Positions 54,986-63,646 of a stretch of DNA of 64,000 nt are shown one piece after another (position 1 is the first letter of the stretch; every line of letters begins with the position of its first letter). Where the stretch lies: positions 1 to 64,000 of the forward strand of contig JAPLAU010000022.1 of assembly GCA_026393115.1 (NCBI GenBank), read 5' to 3'. The position numbers and the translations under genes were made by a program. The DNA comes from Actinomycetota bacterium. Lineage in GTDB: Bacteria > Actinomycetota > Actinomycetes > S36-B12 > CAIYMF01. Below the pieces are notes generated by a model. It was not told the DNA's origin. It saw only the letters and a program-made list of their open reading frames with translations, and made no database searches.

Positions 54986-56529
54986 TGACTACCGTTCCCT
55001 GGCTCACCATCCTTGCTGTCGTTCCGCTTGCCGGCGCGCTGGTCGTCGCACTCCTACCCAAGGGAGCCGACCTGTTGGCCAAGCGCGTTGCGTTGGCCTT
55101 CTCGCTGCTCGTTCTCGCAGGCACTGTGTTCTTAGCGCTGCAGTTCTCGGCTGACGCAACGACGCAGTTCCAATTTGCTGAGCAGCACGATTGGATCCCG
55201 GCCTTCGGTGTTTCCTATGCCGTAGGGGTCGACGGCATCGCACTGGTACTCATTGCCCTCTCGGCGGTTCTAGTTCCGATTGTGATGATCGCCGGCTGGC
55301 ACGAGGCCGATAATGCGGTCGGATCAGTCAAGGGTTACTTCGCCCTGCTGCTCGCTCTCGAGGCCTGCATTGTGTGGGTGTTCTCGGCCACCGATCTCTT
55401 CCTGTTCTACGTGTTCTTCGAAGTCATGCTGATTCCGATGTACTTCCTCATCGGGCGCTACGGTGGCCCGCGTAGGCAGTACGCGGCAGTGAAGTTCCTG
55501 CTGTACAGCCTGCTTGGTGGACTGCTCATGCTGGCCGCCATCATCGGCCTGTATGTCGTATCGGCGCAGATGACCGGAACGGGCACCTTCGACTACGCGA
55601 CTCTCGTCGGTCTCGACATCGATCCAGGAACGCAGAAGTTGCTGTTCCTCGGGGTGTTCTTTGCCTTCGCAGTGAAGGCACCAATGGTGCCGGTGCACAC
55701 CTGGCTGCCTGATGCGGCCGGTGAAGCAACGCCAGGTTCGGCCGTGTTGCTGGTGGGTGTTCTCGACAAGGTCGGAACATTCGGCATGCTGCGCTACTGC
55801 TTGCCGATTTTCCCCGACGCAGCAGCTTTTTATGCGCCGGTGATCATCGCGATTGCGGTGGTTGGAATCATCTACGGCGCGTTGCTGGCGATCGGCCAAT
55901 CCGATCTCAAGCGCCTGATCGCCTACACCTCGGTGTCGCACTTCGGCTTCATCGTGCTGGGTATCTTCGCCTTCACAAGTCAGGCACAAAGTGGTTCGGC
56001 GCTCTACATGGTCAACCACGGCTTCTCGACTGCCGCGCTGTTCTTGATCGCAGGGTTCCTCATCAGCCGTCGTGGGTCCACGCTCATTGACGACTTCGGC
56101 GGTGTGGCGAAGGTTGCACCGGTGATGGCGGGTTTGTTCCTCATCGCGGGTCTGTCATCGCTCGCACTTCCAGGGCTGTCGACCTTCGTGAGCGAGTTCC
56201 TCGTGCTCGTCGGCACATTCACGCGCTACCCAGTTGCGGCAGGTGTCGCCACGCTCGGAATCATCTTGGCCGCCGTCTACATCCTGTGGATGTACCAACG
56301 CACGATGACCGGTGAACCGGGTGATGAAGTGCGTTCCAAGGTTACTGAGATCAAGGGTCGCGAAGTGCTGGCGATCGCTCCGGTGGTGGCACTCATTATC
56401 GCGCTCGGCTTCGTGCCTCAGGTGGTGTTGAACGTTGTCAACCCGGCGGTTGAACGCAACATGGTGACCGTCGGAGTTACCGATCCTCCACCGCAGGTCG
56501 CGGTGGCCATTGAGGGAGGGTCGAAGTGA
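54985..56529 (+). CDS. nuoM: NADH-quinone oxidoreductase subunit M
   Basis: The 514-residue antiporter-like subunit has about 14 helices. The glutamate of the pump is in FYVFFEVMLIPMYFLIGRYG, and the lysine helices are at FAVKAPMVPVHTWLPDAAGE and LKRLIAYTSVSHFGFIVLG. Both key charged residues are visible. Proton pumping in the middle of the membrane arm is the expected role. It overlaps nuoN by four bases. Confidence 0.96.
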   Translation: MTTVPWLTILAVVPLAGALVVALLPKGADLLAKRVALAFSLLVLAGTVFLALQFSADATTQFQFAEQHDWIPAFGVSYAVGVDGIALVLIALSAVLVPIVMIAGWHEADNAVGSVKGYFALLLALEACIVWVFSATDLFLFYVFFEVMLIPMYFLIGRYGGPRRQYAAVKFLLYSLLGGLLMLAAIIGLYVVSAQMTGTGTFDYATLVGLDIDPGTQKLLFLGVFFAFAVKAPMVPVHTWLPDAAGEATPGSAVLLVGVLDKVGTFGMLRYCLPIFPDAAAFYAPVIIAIAVVGIIYGALLAIGQSDLKRLIAYTSVSHFGFIVLGIFAFTSQAQSGSALYMVNHGFSTAALFLIAGFLISRRGSTLIDDFGGVAKVAPVMAGLFLIAGLSSLALPGLSTFVSEFLVLVGTFTRYPVAAGVATLGIILAAVYILWMYQRTMTGEPGDEVRSKVTEIKGREVLAIAPVVALIIALGFVPQVVLNVVNPAVERNMVTVGVTDPPPQVAVAIEGGSK

Positions 56530-58079
56530 ACGGGCTCATCGCACTCGTGCCAATTCCGACTCCCAACATGGATTTGGGTCAGATCGCGCCGCTGGAAATC
56601 GTGTTCGGTGCAGCGTTGATCAGCGTGCTCGTCGAAGCGTTCGTGCGACGTGAGGGCCGTCGGCGAGTGCAGTTGGTGCTCGTCTTCGCCTCACTCATCG
56701 CAGCCGTGGCTGCTCTTGTAGGACTGGCTGGAACGCGCACGCTTACTGCGCAGGCATCCGTCGCTGTCGATGGTCCCGCACTGTTCATGCAAGGCACCGT
56801 GTTGTTGCTCGCCATTGTGGGCGCACTACTGATCGCTGAACGGAGTATCGACCCCGCAGGCGATGCCTTCGCACCGCGTGCTTCTGCACTTCCGGGTGGG
56901 CGCGAAGAGCGTGAACTCACTGCGGCTGGCTGGTCGCAAACCGAAGTCTGGCCGCTGTTCTTGTTCTGCGTCGGCGGCATGCTGCTGTTCCCAGCCTCCA
57001 ACGATCTGTTGACGATGTTTGTCGCACTCGAGGTGCTGTCACTGCCGCTGTACTTGCTTGCGGGGCTTGCGCGTCGCCGTCGCCTGCTGTCGCAGGAAGC
57101 GTCGTTGAAGTATTTCCTGCTCGGTGCTTTCTCGTCGGCGTTTTTCCTGTTCGGAACGGCGATGCTCTACGGATTCGCAGGCACCTTCTCACTCGGCGGT
57201 ATCGCTGATGCACTCAGCGGCAACGCGGGTGACAACGGACTTGTCATGCTCGGTGTGGCGCTGCTCGCAGTAGGCCTGCTGTTCAAGGTCGCTGCGGTGC
57301 CGTTCCACCAGTGGACCCCTGATGTGTATCAGGGTGCACCGACTCCTATCACCGCGTTCATGGCCACGTGCGTCAAAGTGGCGGCCTTCGGTGCGTTGCT
57401 GCGCGTCATGTACGTCGCTCTCGGCGGGGTGCGCTGGGACTGGCAACCGATGCTCTGGATCATCGCCATCATCACGATGCTGGTGGGTGTCATCGTGGCC
57501 ATCGCGCAGACCGACATCAAGCGCATGCTCGCTTATTCATCGATCGCTCACGCAGGTTTCATCCTGCTCGGCGTGATCGCCGTGAGTGAAGCCGGAATCG
57601 CCAGCACCATGTTCTACCTCGCGGCGTATGGGTTCGCCACTCTCGGCGCGTTCGCTGTGGTGTCACTGGTGCGCGACTCGTCAGGTGAGGCTACACACCT
57701 CTCGCAATGGGCAGGACTTGGAAAGAGGTCGCCCGTCGTTGCAGGTATCTTCACGCTGTTCCTCTTGGCCTTCGCGGGAATTCCGCTCACCAGTGGATTC
57801 ACCAGTAAGTTCGCGGTCTTCTCTGCCGCAATCGCTGGGGGTGCAACGCCGGTGGTGATTGTCGCCGTGTTCGCCAGCGTCATCTCGGCGTTCTTCTACG
57901 CACGCATCATCGTGCTGATGTTCTTCGCCGAGCCAGCCGAAGAGGGTCCGCGGGTTGTACTTCCCAGTGCCTTCACCGCACTGGCACTGGCCATCGGAGT
58001 CGCCGTCACCGTGCTGCTCGGCGTTCTACCGCAGCCACTGCTTAACCTCGCCCAGCAGGCGGGCATCTTCCTCCGATAG
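56526..58079 (+). CDS. nuoN: NADH-quinone oxidoreductase subunit N
   Basis: The 517-residue antiporter-like subunit has about 14 helices. The conserved glutamate is in LLTMFVALEVLSLPLYLL and the lysines are in ASLKYFLLGAFSSAFFLFG, LLFKVAAVPFHQWTPDVYQG and TDIKRMLAYSSIAHAGFILL. It completes the operon. GTG 56526 overlaps the nuoM stop. The polyprenyl synthase begins 12 bases later and may be co-transcribed. Confidence 0.96.
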   Translation: MNGLIALVPIPTPNMDLGQIAPLEIVFGAALISVLVEAFVRREGRRRVQLVLVFASLIAAVAALVGLAGTRTLTAQASVAVDGPALFMQGTVLLLAIVGALLIAERSIDPAGDAFAPRASALPGGREERELTAAGWSQTEVWPLFLFCVGGMLLFPASNDLLTMFVALEVLSLPLYLLAGLARRRRLLSQEASLKYFLLGAFSSAFFLFGTAMLYGFAGTFSLGGIADALSGNAGDNGLVMLGVALLAVGLLFKVAAVPFHQWTPDVYQGAPTPITAFMATCVKVAAFGALLRVMYVALGGVRWDWQPMLWIIAIITMLVGVIVAIAQTDIKRMLAYSSIAHAGFILLGVIAVSEAGIASTMFYLAAYGFATLGAFAVVSLVRDSSGEATHLSQWAGLGKRSPVVAGIFTLFLLAFAGIPLTSGFTSKFAVFSAAIAGGATPVVIVAVFASVISAFFYARIIVLMFFAEPAEEGPRVVLPSAFTALALAIGVAVTVLLGVLPQPLLNLAQQAGIFLR

Positions 58080-58091
58080 GAGAGTGGTGGC

Positions 58092-59090
58092 GTGACCGCG
58101 GCCCTCGGCTTCGGAGTATCCGGCCTCGACCCCGCGTTGGCGGCAGGTCTTGAGGCCGGCATGGTGTCGGTTGAACAGCGTCTGCGTGAGGTCGTGAAGA
58201 GTGACTACGCCTTCGTGACCGAAGCGTCGCGTCACCTCGTTGATGCCGGCGGCAAGAGATTCCGACCGTTGCTGGTGCTGTTGGCCGCGCACCTCGGTGA
58301 TCCGACTGATCCCGCGGTCATTGATGCCGCCGTTGCTGTCGAGCTCACGCATCTGGCCACTCTTTACCACGACGACGTGATGGACGAAGCTCCTCGACGA
58401 CGAGGCACTGAGTCGGCAAACCATAGGTGGGATAACACGATAGCGATTCTCACCGGCGACTTCCTTTTCGCGAAGTCATCGGGTCTGCTTGCCGATCTTG
58501 GAGCCGAGGCGGTGCGCATTCAGGCGTACACGTTTGAGCGCCTCTGCACCGGTCAGATTCGCGAAACGGTCGGACCTCAGGAAGGTGAGGATCCGATTAC
58601 GCATCACCTGCAGGTGCTGGCCGACAAGACCGGATCACTCATCGCGACCTCGGGTCGGTACGGCGCCATGACCAGTGGTGCCGATGCGGAGTCGATCGAG
58701 GTGATGGCAACCTTCGGTGAGCGCATTGGTGTTGCCTTCCAGCTCGCTGACGATCTGCTCGACATCGCTTCTGACTCCGAGGTGTCGGGCAAGACGGCCG
58801 GCACGGACCTGCGCGAAGGTATTCGCACGCTGCCGGTGCTGATGGCGTTGGCATCGACCGATCCTGCCGATGCGCGGTTGCAGGAGTTGCTCTCAGGCCC
58901 CATCACCGATGACGCCGACCACGCCGAAGCGCTCGCGCTACTACGCGCACACCCGGCAATGGAGCAGGCACGGGCGGAGGCACAGCGCTGGGCGAACGAG
59001 GCTCGGGCGTCTGTGCAGGTGCTTCCGGAGTCACGCGTGCGCGAGGCGTTTGAAACCCTGTGCGACGCAGTGGTCAGCCGCTCGGTCTAA
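58092..59090 (+). CDS. Long-chain polyprenyl diphosphate synthase
   Basis: The 332-residue trans-prenyltransferase has both aspartate-rich motifs: LYHDDVMDEAPRRRG (first, DDxxD) near residue 95 and FQLADDLLDIASDSEVSG (second). The residue before the first motif is small-to-medium, as in long-chain enzymes. It probably makes the isoprenoid tail for MenA; the equivalent gene in mycobacteria (grcC1) follows menG, whereas here the nuo operon lies between them. GTG 58092 follows AGGAGAG. A 63-bp inverted repeat lies just after its stop. Confidence 0.9.
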   Translation: MTAALGFGVSGLDPALAAGLEAGMVSVEQRLREVVKSDYAFVTEASRHLVDAGGKRFRPLLVLLAAHLGDPTDPAVIDAAVAVELTHLATLYHDDVMDEAPRRRGTESANHRWDNTIAILTGDFLFAKSSGLLADLGAEAVRIQAYTFERLCTGQIRETVGPQEGEDPITHHLQVLADKTGSLIATSGRYGAMTSGADAESIEVMATFGERIGVAFQLADDLLDIASDSEVSGKTAGTDLREGIRTLPVLMALASTDPADARLQELLSGPITDDADHAEALALLRAHPAMEQARAEAQRWANEARASVQVLPESRVREAFETLCDAVVSRSV

Positions 59091-59106
59091 CCCCCTTCTT
59101 TTCCTT

Positions 59107-59169
59107 CGCGATTCCTACGTTGGTGCAGGTTTTTCCTGGGGTTTGAGGTGTTTGAGCGTAGGAATCGCG
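59107..59169. repeat. 63-bp inverted-repeat element, copy 2
   Basis: The first 14 bases (CGCGATTCCTACGT) are identical to those of copy 1, and the last 13 bases (CGTAGGAATCGCG, at 59157-59169) are identical too. The total length is the same, 63, and the short GCAGG block is at the same offset. The middle differs. Like copy 1 it lies between convergent genes, 16 bases after a stop codon, and is followed by GTGTCGGG and a G-run. Confidence 0.75.
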
Positions 59170-59177
59170 CGAGTGTC

Positions 59178-59187
59178 GGGGGGGGGG
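59178..59187 (+). repeat. Ten-G homopolymer
   Basis: A run of ten G lies between the 63-bp repeat and the end of rarD, directly beside the rarD stop. Such runs are prone to slippage and to sequencing error, but it lies outside coding sequence. Confidence 0.8.
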
Positions 59188-59188
59188 C

Positions 59189-60136
59189 TTAGTCGGCGGC
59201 CGCTGCCGCGGCAGGATTGCCGTGTCGAATCCCGCCGGTCCAGTTCGGATCGCGTGCCGTGCGAATCGCATCGATTGAGAGCAGCACGACAGCACCCCAG
59301 ACGATGGCGAAACCAATCCATCGGCCGGTGGTCATCGCCTCGTGGAAAAACGTCAGGCCGAGGATGAATTGCATCACGGGAGTGATGTATTGCAGCAGCC
59401 CAATCGTCGACAACGGAGCGCGAATCACTGCCCCGCCATACGCGAGCAATGGCAGTGCCGTGACGATGCCAGCCAGCGCGAGCAGGGCAGTGTTGCCTGC
59501 TGACACGTGTCCGAATGCGGCATTTCCCGAGGCCTCGAGAACAATCAAGTACAGCAACGCGAACGGAAATAGGTAGGTCGTCTCAATCGTGAGCGACTCG
59601 ACCGCGCCCACGTTGGCGAGTTTCTTGAGATAGCCATACGTTGCGAAGGTCACTGCCAGTCCAAGCGCTATCCACGGTGGCCGACCGTAGGCGAAGGTCA
59701 GTACCGCTACCGACAGGCCGCCCAATGCCACAGCGGCCCACTGAAGGCGTCGCAGATGCTCTCCCAGCAAACCGACTCCGATGAGCACTGCAACGAGTGG
59801 ATTGATGAAGTAGCCAAGTGAGGCTTCGACGACGTGACCCTCGTCGACCGCCCAGATGTAGAGGCCCCAGTTGAGGCTGATCGCGATCGCCGCCGCCGCC
59901 AGTAGCCCCAATACTCGCGGTTGCCGAATGTACGCGCGCAACGACTTCCAGAGGTGTCGTAGCGATACGAGAAAAACGAGGAACAACAGCGTCCACACCA
60001 TGCGGTGGCCCAGAACCTCAAGGGCCTGCGCCGGTTTGAGCAGGTAGAAGTAGATGGGGAATAGACCCCACATGAGGTACGCCGTGCAAGCAAGCAGAAG
60101 GCCCGTGCCGTAAGCGCTGCGGGTGCGCCGCGCCAC
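59189..60136 (-). CDS. rarD: RarD-type EamA/DMT superfamily transporter
   Basis: The 315-residue membrane protein has ten predicted helices in two EamA repeats. The RarD signature YLMWGLFPIYFYLLKPAQAL lies at the start, with LNWGLYIWAVDEGHVVEASL in repeat 1 and YITPVMQFILGLTFFHEAMT in repeat 2. The substrate is unknown; RarD was named from chloramphenicol sensitivity studies. GTG 60136 follows korB by 24 bases on the same strand, so it may be read through from korAB. The C-terminus is alanine-rich. Confidence 0.88.
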   Translation of the reverse strand: MARRTRSAYGTGLLLACTAYLMWGLFPIYFYLLKPAQALEVLGHRMVWTLLFLVFLVSLRHLWKSLRAYIRQPRVLGLLAAAAIAISLNWGLYIWAVDEGHVVEASLGYFINPLVAVLIGVGLLGEHLRRLQWAAVALGGLSVAVLTFAYGRPPWIALGLAVTFATYGYLKKLANVGAVESLTIETTYLFPFALLYLIVLEASGNAAFGHVSAGNTALLALAGIVTALPLLAYGGAVIRAPLSTIGLLQYITPVMQFILGLTFFHEAMTTGRWIGFAIVWGAVVLLSIDAIRTARDPNWTGGIRHGNPAAAAAAD

Positions 60137-60160
60137 GTTAGACGAGCCACCAGCGGATGA

Positions 60161-61213
60161 TCACACCGTCCACGTGTCGTTTCCGCGCAGGAGGGCGCCC
60201 AAGTCGCCGACCCCCTGCGTTTCGCGTGCCTCCGCCAACTGCTCGCGCAGCAGGCGGTCGTACGAGGCGCGGGGAACATCGCGGAAGATGCCGATGGGAG
60301 TGTCCTGAAGAGACACCGGGTCAGACAACCGCGATAGGGCGAATGCCACACCCGGGTCGTGTGCGTGCGCGTCGTGAATGAGCAGGTTCTGTGCGCCTAC
60401 TTCTTCGACCGTCACCACCTGCACGGTTCCGTCGGGCATGCGGGCCACGCCCTTTTCGCCATTGGCGCCAAAGCGAATCGGCTGCCCGTGCGCGAGTCGG
60501 ATCGTCACGTCGTCGCGCACGTCACTGTCCTTGAGCGGCTCCCAGGCACCATCGTTGAAGATGTTGCAGTTCTGGTAGATCTCAACGAGTGCGGTGCCCT
60601 CGTGCTCGGCTGCCGCTCGTAGAACCTCGGTGAGGTGCTTGCGATCGGAGTCGACCGTGCGGGCCACAAACGTGGCCTCGGCACCGAGTGCGACCGACAC
60701 CGGGTTGAACGGGTAGTCAAGTGACCCCATCGGAGTTGACTTCGTGATTTTGCCGACCTCGGAGGTGGGGGAGTACTGGCCCTTGGTGAGGCCGTAGATG
60801 CGGTTGTTGAACAGCAGGATCTTGATGTTGACGTTGCGACGCAGCGCGTGGATGAGGTGGTTGCCACCGATCGACAGTGCATCTCCGTCACCTGTGATGA
60901 CCCACACCGACAGGTCGGGGCGTGACATGGCAAGACCCGATGCGACGGCCGGCGCGCGACCGTGAATTGAGTGCATGCCATAGGTGTTCATGTAGTACGG
61001 GAATCGCGATGAGCAGCCAATTCCGGAAATGAACACGATGTTCTCGCGTGCCAGACCCAACTCGGGCAAGAAGCCTTGCACCGCGGCGAGGATTGCGTAG
61101 TCACCGCAGCCAGGACACCAGCGGACTTCCTGATCGGTTTTGAAGTCTTTGGCGCTCTGTTTGCCCTCGGTCTTGGGCACCAGTGACAAGGCCGGGATGG
61201 AGTCGGTGCTCAC
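60161..61213 (-). CDS. korB: 2-Oxoacid:ferredoxin oxidoreductase, beta subunit
   Basis: The 350-residue thiamine-diphosphate subunit shows WCPGCGDYAILAAVQGFLPE with the CxxC of the Fe-S cluster, GIGCSSRFPYYMNTYGMHSI, and the ThDP/Mg motif VITGDGDALSIGGNHLIHAL, then NNRIYGLTKGQYSPTS. With KorA it oxidises 2-oxoglutarate (or a related 2-oxoacid) to the CoA ester and reduces ferredoxin. In mycobacteria this enzyme provides a CoA- and ferredoxin-dependent route through the TCA cycle. The start overlaps korA by four bases. Confidence 0.93.
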   Translation of the reverse strand: MSTDSIPALSLVPKTEGKQSAKDFKTDQEVRWCPGCGDYAILAAVQGFLPELGLARENIVFISGIGCSSRFPYYMNTYGMHSIHGRAPAVASGLAMSRPDLSVWVITGDGDALSIGGNHLIHALRRNVNIKILLFNNRIYGLTKGQYSPTSEVGKITKSTPMGSLDYPFNPVSVALGAEATFVARTVDSDRKHLTEVLRAAAEHEGTALVEIYQNCNIFNDGAWEPLKDSDVRDDVTIRLAHGQPIRFGANGEKGVARMPDGTVQVVTVEEVGAQNLLIHDAHAHDPGVAFALSRLSDPVSLQDTPIGIFRDVPRASYDRLLREQLAEARETQGVGDLGALLRGNDTWTV

Positions 61214-63075
61214 TTGTCTGCTCCGTTCGCGAGGACGTCTTCGATTGCTTGGAGCAATTCATCGGATTTGAAGGGCATACCGCGTACCTGCGTGAAGCTG
61301 ATGACATCAACAAGGTACTTGGCACGCAACAGCATTGCGAGTTGTCCGAGGTTCATCTCGGGAACGATCACGTGCTGGTAGCGCTTGAGTACTTCGCCAG
61401 TGTTGGCCGGGAAGGGGTTGAGGTACCGCAGGTGAGCCTGCGCCACCTTAAGGCCGGCTCGACGCGCGTGCTTACACGCCACACCGATCGGTCCGTAGGT
61501 CGATCCCCAGCCGAGCATGAGCAGCGTTGCGTCAGCATCGGGATCGTCAACGTCAAGCAGCGGAATGTCGATGCCTGCCACCTTCGCAGCCCGTGAGCGC
61601 ACCATGAGGTCGTGGTTGGCAGCGTCGTACGCGATGTGTCCGCTGCCATCAGCCTTCTCAAGCCCACCGATGCGGTGCTCGAGTCCGGGGGTTCCTGGAA
61701 CTGCCCAGGGACGCGCCAATGTGTGCGGGTCGCGCTTGTAGGGCCAGTACTCCTGCTTGCCGTCAGCGTCGGTGTGGTTCAGTTCCGTCGCAAACGTGAC
61801 AGGGAATTCGGGCAGCTCGTCGGCGTCGGGTACGAGCCACGGCTCAGAGCCGTTCGCCAGGTAGCCATCGCTGAGAATGAATACCGGCGTGCGGTAGGTG
61901 GTGGCGATGCGGGCCGCTTCGATGGCCGAGTCGAAGCAGTCACTGGGTGAACGCGGCGCCACGATCGGAACCGGAGCCTCACCGTTGCGGCCGAACATGG
62001 CTTGCAGCAAGTCGCTCTGCTCGGTCTTGGTGGGCAGGCCGGTCGACGGTCCGCCGCGCTGCACGTCGACGATGATCAACGGCAGTTCCAGCGATACGGC
62101 AAGACCGATCGCCTCAGACTTCAGTGCCAGACCGGGGCCCGACGTCGTGGTGACGGCCAAGGCGCCGCCGTAGGCAGCCCCAATGGCAGCGCTGACCCCG
62201 GCGATTTCATCCTCGGCCTGGAACGTGGTGACTCCGAACCTCTTGTGTTTGCTCAGTTCGTGCAGGATGTCGGAGGCCGGGGTGATCGGATACGAGCCGA
62301 GATACACAGGCAACTGTGCGCACTGTCCCGCGGCAATGAGGCCGTAGGCAAGCGCCAAGTTGCCGCTGATGTTGCGGTAGGTACCGGGGGGCTGAGCAGC
62401 CGGACGCACCTCGTACTGCACTGAGAATTCCTCGGTGGTTTCGCCGTACGACCAACCCGCTTCAAAAGCGGCAATGTTGGCACGCAGAATTTCGGGCTTC
62501 TTGCCGAACTTGCCGGTGAGCCACTCGATGGTGCCGTCGGAAGGGCGGTGGTACAGCCACGACAGCAAACCCAACGCGAACATGTTCTTGGCGCGCTCGG
62601 CCTCCTTCTTGCCCAGGTCGAAGTCCTTGAGTGCTTCGACCGTCAGCGAGGTGAGCGCGATGGGATGCACCTTGTACGAATCGAGCGAGCCGTCGTCGAG
62701 CGGGCTGGCGTGGTAGCCGACCTTCTCGAGATTGCGCTTGGTGAACTCGTCGGTGTTGGCAATGATGTCGCCGCCGCGACGCACGTCCTTGAGGTTCGCC
62801 TTCAGGGCCGCGGGGTTCATCGCCACCAACACGTGGGCTGAGTCGCCGGGCGTCATGATGTCGTGGTCGGCGAAGTGCAACTGGAAGGCGCTGACCCCGG
62901 CCAAGGTTCCGGCTGGTGCGCGAATCTCAGCAGGGAAATCAGGCAGGGTCGACAGGTCGTTACCGAAGGCCGCCGTGGTTGAGGTGAATCGGTCGCCGGT
63001 CAATTGCATGCCGTCGCCGGAGTCGCCAGCGAATCGGATGATGACCTGATCGAGTTGGACGAGCTCCTTGGACAC
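61210..63075 (-). CDS. korA: 2-Oxoacid:ferredoxin oxidoreductase, alpha subunit (gamma-alpha fusion)
   Basis: The 621-residue protein begins with the gamma domain (VIRFAGDSGDGMQLTGDRFT) and continues with the alpha domain: YLGSYPITPASDILHELSKH, EDEIAGVSAAIGAAYGGALA, TTTSGPGLALKSEAIGLAVS and DVQRGGPSTGLPTKTEQSDL. The fused form is typical of KorA in actinobacteria. It pairs with KorB downstream. GTG 63075 follows GGAAGGA. The promoter faces away from the NuoB-like gene, so the two units are divergent. Confidence 0.93.
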   Translation of the reverse strand: MSKELVQLDQVIIRFAGDSGDGMQLTGDRFTSTTAAFGNDLSTLPDFPAEIRAPAGTLAGVSAFQLHFADHDIMTPGDSAHVLVAMNPAALKANLKDVRRGGDIIANTDEFTKRNLEKVGYHASPLDDGSLDSYKVHPIALTSLTVEALKDFDLGKKEAERAKNMFALGLLSWLYHRPSDGTIEWLTGKFGKKPEILRANIAAFEAGWSYGETTEEFSVQYEVRPAAQPPGTYRNISGNLALAYGLIAAGQCAQLPVYLGSYPITPASDILHELSKHKRFGVTTFQAEDEIAGVSAAIGAAYGGALAVTTTSGPGLALKSEAIGLAVSLELPLIIVDVQRGGPSTGLPTKTEQSDLLQAMFGRNGEAPVPIVAPRSPSDCFDSAIEAARIATTYRTPVFILSDGYLANGSEPWLVPDADELPEFPVTFATELNHTDADGKQEYWPYKRDPHTLARPWAVPGTPGLEHRIGGLEKADGSGHIAYDAANHDLMVRSRAAKVAGIDIPLLDVDDPDADATLLMLGWGSTYGPIGVACKHARRAGLKVAQAHLRYLNPFPANTGEVLKRYQHVIVPEMNLGQLAMLLRAKYLVDVISFTQVRGMPFKSDELLQAIEDVLANGADK

Positions 63076-63110
63076 TTCTGTGGTCCTTCCGCCGACGGTG
63101 ACGGAAGTTG

Positions 63111-63116
63111 AGTCTA
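63111..63116 (-). promoter_or_regulatory. Predicted -10 hexamer (TAGACT) for korAB
   Basis: TAGACT on the minus strand gives a leader of about 30 bases that contains the GGAAGGA ribosome site for korA. Confidence 0.45.
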
Positions 63117-63241
63117 CGCCCGGAACCCGTACAGACGACGGCCGGAGCCGCGCGTCGTGGCATCAGTCACAGCGGGTCCATTTGCACTCCATTCGGGCCC
63201 TGCGTGGCGTAGGGACTCGGCGCAGACGGCAGGATGGGCAA

Positions 63242-63646
63242 ATGACGCTTCGGGTGTGGTCAGGCGGGGGTCGACGGTACGCCGTCGACGAGATGGCGCT
63301 GGCCTGCTGCGCCGTCGAACTGGCGGTCGACCTGCCCGACTTCGATGAAACTGATCTCGACATTGACGCCCACGTGCTGGTGGTCGCCGGCACGGTGTCG
63401 CGCGCAGCCCTTCCGACCGTGCTGGCCCGCTACGAGGCTCTACCCGAGCCGCGCTATGTGATCGCCTTCGGCGCGTGCGCGACGAGCGGTGGTCCGTACT
63501 GGGATTCCTATGCGGTGATTCCAGGAATCGGTGAGAGCCTGCCGGTTGATGTGTTCGTTCCTGGCTGCCCACCGCGGCCGCATCTGCTCACTACCGCGTT
63601 GGAATCGCTGGTGGGAGATCGTGACGTGGTCGGGAGCGACTCATGA
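63242..63646 (+). CDS. Short NuoB/HycG-like Fe-S protein (second complex I-like set)
   Basis: The 134-residue protein lacks the usual N-terminal 40 residues of NuoB but keeps all four cluster ligands: LACCAVELA, FGACATSGGPYW and VPGCPPRPHLL. It is only distantly like the NuoB encoded at 42.8 kb, so it is a separate paralogue group. It is followed by an overlapping NuoC-like gene, and it is divergent from korAB. A small subunit of a hydrogenase-4/Mbh-like or second Nuo complex fits. A CAGGAT hexamer six bases before ATG 63242 may be a variant leaderless -10. Confidence 0.82.
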   Translation: MTLRVWSGGGRRYAVDEMALACCAVELAVDLPDFDETDLDIDAHVLVVAGTVSRAALPTVLARYEALPEPRYVIAFGACATSGGPYWDSYAVIPGIGESLPVDVFVPGCPPRPHLLTTALESLVGDRDVVGSDS